Made by a program: the position numbers and the translations under genes
The notes under the pieces: generated by a model
Told to the model about the DNA's origin: nothing
Databases searched by the model: none
Seen by the model: only the letters and a program-made list of their open reading frames with translations
Shown here: piece by piece, positions 56,901-64,000 of the stretch
Position numbering within the stretch: position 1 is the first letter of the stretch
Layout of the letters: the number at the start of each line of letters is the position of its first letter
DNA from: Siphonodentalium dalli
Taxonomy: Eukaryota > Mollusca > Scaphopoda > Gadilida > Siphonodentaliidae
Assembly: GCA_032622095.1 (NCBI GenBank)
Contig: CP136067.1
Coordinates: 97,392,707 to 97,456,706 of the forward strand
DNA: 64,000 nt
Reading direction: 5' to 3'

Positions 56901-58549
56901 GTTGGGCAGATTACTAATAGAATGCTTCTTCGTGACACTTCCATCTATTATAGGACGATCACGAGAGATTCCTTTGCATGTCGATGTCGGATGCTGCATT
57001 AGTGAAATTGCTGTTCCATGGAATGAATCTGAAGCATATGTAGAGCTGGGATTTTGGTCTATGTTGTCCACGGCTGCTGTTGTGAAAATGTTTTTCAATA
57101 GTTTTGGCGGGCAAACCACACCATCAGCTTCATACTGCGAACACACACCATTGGCAACATCGGTTGAAATTGTTAGTAAGCGATCATATGAGATGCATAA
57201 ACCAAAATTGTGCAATGTGTCAACGAGTCCACGTTTTCTGGTTTCAGAATGTATCTTCATAGCCAAATAAATGGATGCTGGGGTCTCACGTTCTCTACTG
57301 TGACGTTGCTTGTTTGGTGCTGAATTTTTATTGCTCCTATCTTTCACAACATTGAATGAAATTAGTTGAGACAGCGTGACAGCTGCTGGAATTGGATCAT
57401 TATAAGAAGCTTGTTGCTCTTTAATGCCAGGTCCATTTAATATCATGCTTACTAAAGCGACCAGTGAAGATGGAACAGACTTTTGCTGACAATCGGACGG
57501 AAAGTCGCCATTGAAGTGTTGGTTAGTTTTTAATATATCTCTGCGTATAAGTTTTGCAGCTTTGGAGAAACACAGAGCTTCTGAATCAAAATCCTGTTCA
57601 CATGAATGTTTAATTGCATCGCCATCACCAAACGCCAATAAAACATCTCTACCCTGGCTGTGGGGGTGAGCTCTGGAATCGCGGATAATATACGGTTCTT
57701 TAACCTTGTAGCATGCACATTGGTTGGAAACACACTTAAGTCTTGTAGTCTAGTTCCGTATAGTTTGCACAAATCCGATAGATTGAATACGGGGGAACAA
57801 TCACTACTCTCACGCATACATGTTATATGCTCCACAAGCTCTGCGAATACTAATCCCTCTATGCTGGCATCAGCTGATCGTACAGATGGCTCTTTGTGTA
57901 AGTTTCCAACGCGGCGGTAGAAATTACTCAAACATGAAATGTGATATACAGCATCAATTGCTACCATGTCTCCAACAGCCAATTTTGCTAACAGTTTGGT
58001 ATCATTCAGCTCGGTTGCTCCTTCAAGCACCTTAGTATCTAACTCCAGTGTTGACGCCTTATGGAGATGACCAGAACTGTCATCATTGTCGCAGAATATG
58101 CATATCATTTCGTCTTGAGTCGCGTTACATGTTTTCCTAGTCTTGATGGGGTTTGTGGAGGTGCTTGCAGCTTCATCGTAAATAAGTCTTTTCTTTGGCA
58201 CCGGCGTTGTGCGCGATTTACATAGTTTGTTGCGACAGCACTTGTGCCAAACAGCACTATGCAGCATCAATGTTTCATCGAAACCCAATCCCTCATCAAG
58301 TAATTTTACATCAACACCAATTTGGATATTTGTATTTGTCCGTTCTTGTTGCAGAGTATCGGCGACATATTTGTACCCAGCACCAACATCTTTTCGTTTG
58401 GACCGCATTGGGCACTGGAGAGCTTCTGGCTTGTCAGTCTGACACAATGCACATTTTGTCCAGTCAATTGGTTTAGATGGCGTTTGATCAACTGTGCTGG
58501 ATCCCGGAGAACAGAAGTCATGGTTTATCAGCTTGAACTTTTTGGACAT
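53925..58549 (-). pseudogene. Large transposon-like gene with FEN/XPG-type nuclease site, broken
   Basis: Nearly a whole protein of roughly 1,500 residues on the minus strand. (1) 58549-57655: Cys/His-rich N-terminus (CALC..DK..ALQCP, WHKCCRNKLC, CIFC, YHISCLSNF), probably zinc-binding. A frameshift near 57655. (2) 57650-55536: long conserved central region (FSKAAKLIRRDIL, CQQKSVPSSLVALVSMILNG, LPWAFALDHINYSRW, DQAHEKVNAMVKGEGGAVG). A stop at 55536 and a frameshift near 55400. (3) 55393-54563: nuclease-like domain with D57, D100, E190-E191-x-D193, D217-T-D219 and G-C-D274. An in-frame TAA follows at about 54562, and the same frame then continues. (4) 54550-54134: WGQSMIPDPDLPSPSSWGW, then a 119-bp tandem duplication (54041-54278) that shifts the frame. 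(5) 54040-53925: tail with about ten Cys (CCGCKKACANRC, CTALCKCDGSC). I take it as a multi-copy mobile-element-type family. No function is demonstrated. A possible splice acceptor (TTATTTTCAG, about 58664) precedes the start. Confidence 0.75.
54041..54278. repeat. 119-bp tandem duplication inside the pseudogene
   Basis: GTAGTCCATACAGGCACCC through CCCCAGATATGCCC is present at 54052-54158 and again at 54171-54277, almost identical. The 119-bp period is not a multiple of three, so it disrupts the C-terminal reading frame. It must be recent. Confidence 0.9.
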
Positions 58550-60020
58550 GGCTATACTGGTTGAATGATCCCAGACAAATCAGATATTCGATGTGGCATT
58601 CCTGTGCAAATGTAGTTTGACTTTGCGTCCCGAGATTCCTGTATCCATACGTCGATTTGGTCTCTGAAAATAACATCAGAATATTAGCATCACAAGCTAT
58701 ACATCTATATCTTGTTGATAAGACTGATAAATAGAATAAAACATTAAAAGTTAACTATTTAAAATATCACAGAACGGGAACAAAAATAAAAATAACTGCT
58801 AAAGATGTAATCGAAATTCCATGCATGCTCATTTTTTTTAACGAAATCAGTTTGCTTTTTTATTGATATTCCGATATAAGTGCTAAGACGTTTGGACGAG
58901 ATGTTATCTGAAATACACTAGTAATCTTGTGCATAATCCCGATTATTTAGCAGAACAGAGAAAAAAAAGAAGAGAATTGCCTTAATTTCAATACCATGTG
59001 AGTGTTTCAGATGGGTTTAGTATTGATTTTGTCCCTGGAACGAATCCAAAAGTGCTATCGAATTAGATTGTGGATGTTCTGGTTGGAGGTATTGTAACCG
59101 TGATTACATCTTTAAATATTCATAACGCTAAACTGGTTTAAATCACAAATTAAGTAAATCAAAACTATATAACGAACCCAACATGATGAATCTTCTGTCT
59201 CTTCTTGTTCAAACAGCAGACTGCAGGCAGTTTGAATTGGAGTCGTGTCAGCAAAATTTGAAAATGCGCTCGAAAGAAGGCAAAACAACAATATCAACAT
59301 GAAAAAATAACAGAACAAATACAAACAATTGCATTGAAATGAATCTATCAACATTGAAACTTGATTAACCCGCAGATAAAAATTTACACAAATATTATTT
59401 ATATATACTTTCCATCCCACTAAATACATGTATGGGTGTATTCCAAAAAGGAAGCGTGCTCAATTAAATTTTATCGCACACTGGTTGGAATCTGTTACCT
59501 TTGTTATTCAACATAATCATATAAATTTAACTTACAACTATAACTAATTTCCTGGTTAAGAAACCACCCAACCCCACCACACACTATATTAGACAGCGTC
59601 GTGGTTGTTCAGGGGAAATATCTTGAAATTTCCAACTGCATGGGGCCCCTTGAACCAGACCAATCTCCAAGGTTTTCAAGATTGAACTTGCACCCTTGAG
59701 TTGAAACTTTCCAACCGGTGTCAAAAGCATTCCAATCTGACAACGCCCCCCCCCCCACATTGCCAGTAATTTGCCACCAAACAAAACTGCCCATATCGGC
59801 CTGTGTGCCATGTTTAAAAAACTTTACTGGAAATTGTAGGAATACAAGCTCGGATAAAGAAGATACTATAATTTGACGAGATACATTGACAGGTTTATCT
59901 ATTAAGGGCAGGTTATCCTTAACGGTGTGTGATTATTTTTATGTTTCTATATATTGAGAATATAAAAACTTCCTCCTTAACCCGTTCTATGCTGGAACAT
60001 CATTTATGACCAGTTATCCC
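58550..60020. other. Upstream of the pseudogene; no other gene seen
   Basis: 58550-58663 could be 5'UTR of the minus-strand gene. A C-run lies at about 59747-59757. Overlapping short frames at 59584-59811 are incidental. Nothing else is recognised. Confidence 0.4.
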
Positions 60021-60023
60021 ATA

Positions 60024-60095
60024 GGAAATGTTCATATAATAAGTTCAACAAACGACCAAATGGTCGTTTGTTGAACTTATTATCTGAACATTTCC
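60024..60095. repeat. Near-perfect hairpin, 35-bp arms, 2-nt loop
   Basis: GGAAATGTTCA.ATAATAAGTT CAACAAACGACCA, AA, then its complement, with one mismatch. It could extrude as a cruciform. Confidence 0.9.
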
Positions 60096-60129
60096 CTCAA
60101 TACATTTGACTCAATCTTGGACATAATTC

Positions 60130-60910
60130 TGTTTCCTAGGCCCCAGGAAATAATGGACAGCATTTAGTTTCTAAACCCTTGCCAGGATATCTTGCCCCAT
60201 TCGTTCCCAAACAAAATCACCTCACCCCCCCCCCCCCAGAAAAGTTGGACAAAATACTGTATCCTAGGACTCTAGGCACTTGCCAGGATTTCTTGCCCCA
60301 CCCGTTCCCAAACAAAATCACCCCCCCCAAACAAATTGGACAGAATTCTGTTTCCTAAGCCCTTGCCAGGATATCTTGCCCAACCCGTTCCTAAACAAAA
60401 TCACCCCCCCCCCCCCACCCCCAGAAAAAATTGGACAGAATTCTGTTTCCTAGGCGCTTGCCAGGATTTCTTGCCCCACCCATTCCCAAACAAAAATCAC
60501 CCCCACCCCCCCCCCCCCCCCAAAATTGGACAGAATTCTGTTTCCTAGGCGCTTGCCAGGATTTCTTGCCCCACCCATTCCCAAACAAAAATCACCCCAC
60601 CCCCCCCCCCCCGAAAAAAATTGGACAGAATTCTGTTTCTTAGGCGCTTGCCAGGATTTCTTGCCCCACCCATTCCCAAACAAAAATCACACCCACCCCC
60701 CCCCCCGAAAAAAATTGGACAGAATTCTGTTTCATAGGCGCTTGCCAGGATATCTTTCCCAACCAGTTCCTAAACAAAATCACCCCCCCTAGGCCCCAGA
60801 AAAAAAAATCAACTCCACCCCCCCCAAATAAATCTGTATACTAGGCCCCTGAAAACAAAATGGACAGCATTTTGTTTCCTAGGTGCTTGCCATGATTCTT
60901 GACCACCCGT
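60130..60910 (+). repeat. 95-bp tandem repeat with long C-tracts, about 8 copies
   Basis: Unit: TTGGACAGAATTCTGTTTCC, TAGGCGCTTGCCAGGATTTC, TTGCCCCACCCATTCCC, AAACAAAAATCACCCC plus 8-17 C. Central units (60336-60710) are very alike; outer ones are diverged or truncated. The complementary strand has G-runs able to form G-quadruplexes. Apparent Pro-rich or Gly-rich frames are by-products. Confidence 0.92.
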
Positions 60911-61540
60911 TTCCCAAACAAAATATCGTGTCATGGGCGAACTCGCGCGAACACTGCACAATGTGTGAAAATCATAACGAAACGGCTTTCCGTAGAATGG
61001 GTTTCCGTAGGTGATGGCGGAGGTCAACAGTACTATTAGTTTTGTTGATCGTAATTTTCAACAGCTGTATGGCTATATCCATGGACCATGTTCATACGTA
61101 ATACACATTTAGCTTTACATATATGGACTTAGGGTGGTATTGCGACTATGATTTGTTTGAAATACGGTGAATATAGTTTCAAATCAAACGTAGCACGAAG
61201 GGAAAAAAGCACGGTCAATTGGCATTCTCCACACATTCTAATATTTCGTCAACCGTTGCCAAATTGCGTAAGTTTACGGCAAATGTGATTAATAATAGGG
61301 AGTTTGGTGCTGTTGTTTTTGTTTTTACCTTTGATATTTATTTTGTATTGGATAATTGGTCGTAATTAGCAATGTAGCAGACGCAGCAATTGAAAACGTA
61401 TCGTATTTTTTTTCAAGTAAACAAAATCTCGCGCGCTGTTTATTAAAAATGTGGAATGACATTGAACAATGAAGCGGATCGATTTCGACCCAAACTTGTT
61501 ATATTTTGAGGTGCCCTTGTGTGAATATGAGAGAACTTTG
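60911..61540. other. No recognisable gene
   Basis: No domain, repeat or RNA gene recognised. Confidence 0.4.
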
Positions 61541-61544
61541 AGAA

Positions 61545-61650
61545 GAGGTCCATATCAGAAATTAATCACCTTGGTCCATAGTATCAATATGTAAAGTATG
61601 GGACTTCTACTCAAAAGTGCATGATTTTTGGTCTTAGCCGCTATACTATA
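61545..61650 (-). repeat. Short repeat flanking the nuclease-like pseudogene, copy 2 (inverted)
   Basis: The reverse complement gives TATAGTATAGCGGCTAAGAC, CAAAAATCATGCACTTTTGA and GTAGAAG, then CTGATATGGACC, matching 53205-53320 with a small deletion. Confidence 0.7.
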
Positions 61651-61914
61651 GCAAGGATGGTGCGATTACAGGCCTAATTGTTTAACAATACTTGTTCAGT
61701 TCAACAACTTTATTACAAATACAATCTATATCTATACTTGCGAATGTATGTCTGTCTGTCTGTGTTCTATAAAAATGAACACGGGACCACTCAGATGGCA
61801 TCAAAGGGGTCTACCACAGCATTTTTACTAGGAAGATAATGGTCCAGGCTAAATATTTCTAAAGTGAGTCTTTCAGTGTCAGGGGCAGAACAGAGGAGGC
61901 ACAACAAAATCGTA

Positions 61915-62035
61915 TGTGCAGGACGTTTCGGCACCTAGTGTTCAGAATGTTTCGGAATCGAGGTTTTTAGGCAATTGATTTTTTTGGCCCAAGCACTTGG
62001 ACGTTTCTGCACTTCATCGAAGACATTTCGGCACA
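61915..62035 (+). repeat. GACGTTTCGGCAC short repeats
   Basis: Four diverged copies of a word like GGACGTTTCGGCACCT (61920, 61948, 61998, 62020), spaced irregularly. Confidence 0.65.
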
Positions 62036-62039
62036 TGCC

Positions 62040-64000
62040 TTATTAACAAGTTTGACATAACTAGTACACAGTTGAACATTTGTAGATGTAGAAATTTATA
62101 TCATATTTCGTTTGAATAATGACTGCATTCGCAATGTTATCTCGTTGTGTATTATGAAAAGTGCAGCTAACTTCTCTAAACTTGGCGTCTTATATAAATA
62201 CGGCTCAATGCATTTTCTTAGTTCTCTGATTGTTGACACCAAAGATATAACGATTCTCAATTTCGATGAGTTATGCTGTATAATAAACACACTATGCGTT
62301 GTGTAGCTTTGGGAACTCGGTGTTTGAAACCTCTGGCGCTGATATAACTGTTAATGTTAGGGAATAATCGGTTTCTATTTCATATGTCGGATTTGTCATC
62401 TCCTGTTTAAACATACATTGGCGGTCCAGCCAAACCGGGTCTAAGGGGGCGTTTTTGTCGCTAAGTTACCAACTAATTGACACCTCGATTTGGTGATATG
62501 AGCATACATTCAAACTACCCTCTTACCTATCGGACCAAAAGACAAGCCGATATCATGATTATTGACATGTCATAAATCATTGAGAAATGATTATCGCTCA
62601 TGGACCATTAATCCGATCTATTTGTGGGTTTAAATCAATCTGACAAAGGGCATGTCTCTCAACACGAGATTCACGTGCTGTTTATCACTTTGTTTGTGAT
62701 TGATTTTCTGCAAAATGCTTTACCCGCAGAGACACAATTTGGTGTATTTACATGTATATATGTATATACTAAAGGGTATATGAGCTGTATATATGTATGT
62801 CCGTTTGCATGTTCGCAACTGTTCTAAAACTGATTTAAAAATAAGTAAAATATAATTTTAAAAAAATGAAAAAATTGTGTTGTTAAATTGAGTAAGGAGT
62901 TGTATCTAACAAGAAACAATATTTAAAATTTATATTAATATTTGTTTGTTTTAAATATATATTTTTTTTATATTAAAATGTCCAAATGATTAAAACGTGC
63001 GCAAATTGGACACAGGCTCCTGTCGCACGAAGGGGCCAAAGGACCCTCTGACGCTGAATAAAGGCTCCAAAATCGAGTCAATCCTGGACCAAGAGGTCAG
63101 TCAAGTAAAAGCAATTTGCTTATGAGTACACAGCAGAAGCGGCATTTGAACTGTTTGAAGTGGGCAACTATACAGAGGCACAGCTTTTAATAAAGAAATA
63201 TATTACATGCATTGTTTTTTTTTCAATGTAATAAATTTTCCGTCGTACAGAAAATCAAAAAGTTCCCAGGTTTTGAACTGGTGGAATATTATGGGAATTT
63301 ATGGGCGGATCAATAGTAGAGCTTTGTGCATGATCTACATCAAAATAAGTTATCAAATTTGACTCATATGGTAATATAAGTTTAGGATTGCAAACCACGT
63401 GTATAGCATAGCTGTTCATGAAGTAGCATCGTTTTGGTATAAAAATTAATACGTTGAACCATTCAAATGAATTCTTAGAAAAAACCAGTATTTGTGATTG
63501 CAACAAGCCAAAAAAAAAACCCCCACAAGATAGTTGTAAAAATCATACTGAATGAACATGTCCATATCTGAGCAAAGTTCGCGTGCGAATGAATCACCTG
63601 TGACATGATAACACCAGTCGACAGCCGCCACTTAGACAGGCCCTCACTCTAGATAATTTACAGTGCCCCCCTTTGATTGATTGTTAGACAATTCTAAACC
63701 GCGATGAAGAAAAGACGGATTCGTCATCTCAAGTTTAGCCTCGGTAATGCTGGTTTAGCTGGACCGCCGAATTAGATGGTTTAGTTGCCGGTTTAAGCTT
63801 ATAAAGTGCAAACAATATATCGAAATTGACAAAAACTTATCCCCACACCCTTTATAGGTGTGATAACTTCTCGCTTATAAATTTCCAATTAAAATATTGT
63901 CGCTGTTGTATTTATTGATTTTCGCAATCAATAAAACGAGGCTGTCAGCATTAGGAAAGTACGATTAATTATCTCGACGATACAGAGACACTACTTCTAA
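62040..64000. other. No recognisable gene
   Basis: AT-rich, especially 62830-62990. Open frames up to 83 codons have no recognised domain. Confidence 0.4.

Noticed and set aside
60336..60792. Overlapping Pro-rich and Gly-rich open frames in the C-tract repeat
   Set aside because: By-products of a 95-bp tandem repeat. The frames shift from unit to unit and have no family.
26213..63280. Shared phrase AGTTCCCAGGTTTTGAACTG at 26213 and 63261
   Set aside because: Only about 20 bases match with nothing around them. Too little to call a repeat family.

Overview
The window is animal (metazoan) nuclear DNA, most likely from an aquatic invertebrate. It is AT-rich and gene-poor. It holds eukaryotic non-LTR retrotransposons with target-site duplications, a rhodopsin-type receptor with a plausible splice acceptor, a 5S-rRNA-like unit, and many minisatellites and foldback repeats. 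There is no operon structure and no convincing bacterial gene. I cannot name the phylum. All identities, repeat periods and edges below were judged by eye.

Layout. 0.4-0.9 kb is a small palindrome around an AT-rich minisatellite. 1.1-1.9 kb is a 260-bp tandem repeat. 1.9-15.0 kb is one large inverted-repeat element with arms of about 2.2 kb that look roughly 95-98% alike. Its loop carries a decayed LINE ORF1 (zinc-knuckle, gag-like) between two 475-bp direct repeats. Its right arm is split by a full-length L1/Tx1-type LINE (7295-13252) with both ORFs open, a poly(A) tail and a 14-bp target-site duplication. The intact left arm preserves the empty insertion site. 14.9-24 kb is mostly decayed tandem repeats. 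24-31 kb is a tandemly duplicated class A GPCR locus: one apparently intact gene (28273-29457) and three broken copies. 32.0-35.5 and about 40.6-43.8 kb are two more inverted-repeat elements related to the first; the second has a 42-bp minisatellite at its centre. A 5S-rRNA-like unit with a T-run terminator lies at 37.5 kb.

49.5-50.6 kb (+) and 53.9-58.5 kb (-) hold wrecks of two related large genes. Both keep a residue pattern matching the acidic active site of FEN1/XPG-type 5' nucleases (Asp, Asp, Glu-Glu-x-Asp, Asp-x-Asp, Gly-Cys-Asp). In the larger one this is combined with an N-terminal Cys/His region, a conserved central region and a Cys-rich tail. I read it as an uncharacterised transposon-like, multi-copy protein family, and it is the best candidate here for something undescribed. 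A related 100-bp repeat lies on either side of it in opposite orientation (53.2 and 61.6 kb). The rest (58.7-64 kb) is repeats, including a 95-bp unit with long C-tracts, and sequence in which I recognise nothing.

Functionally only two units look alive: the LINE, whose two proteins would mobilise their own RNA, and the GPCR at 28.3 kb. The rest is a record of transposition, inverted duplication and tandem amplification.
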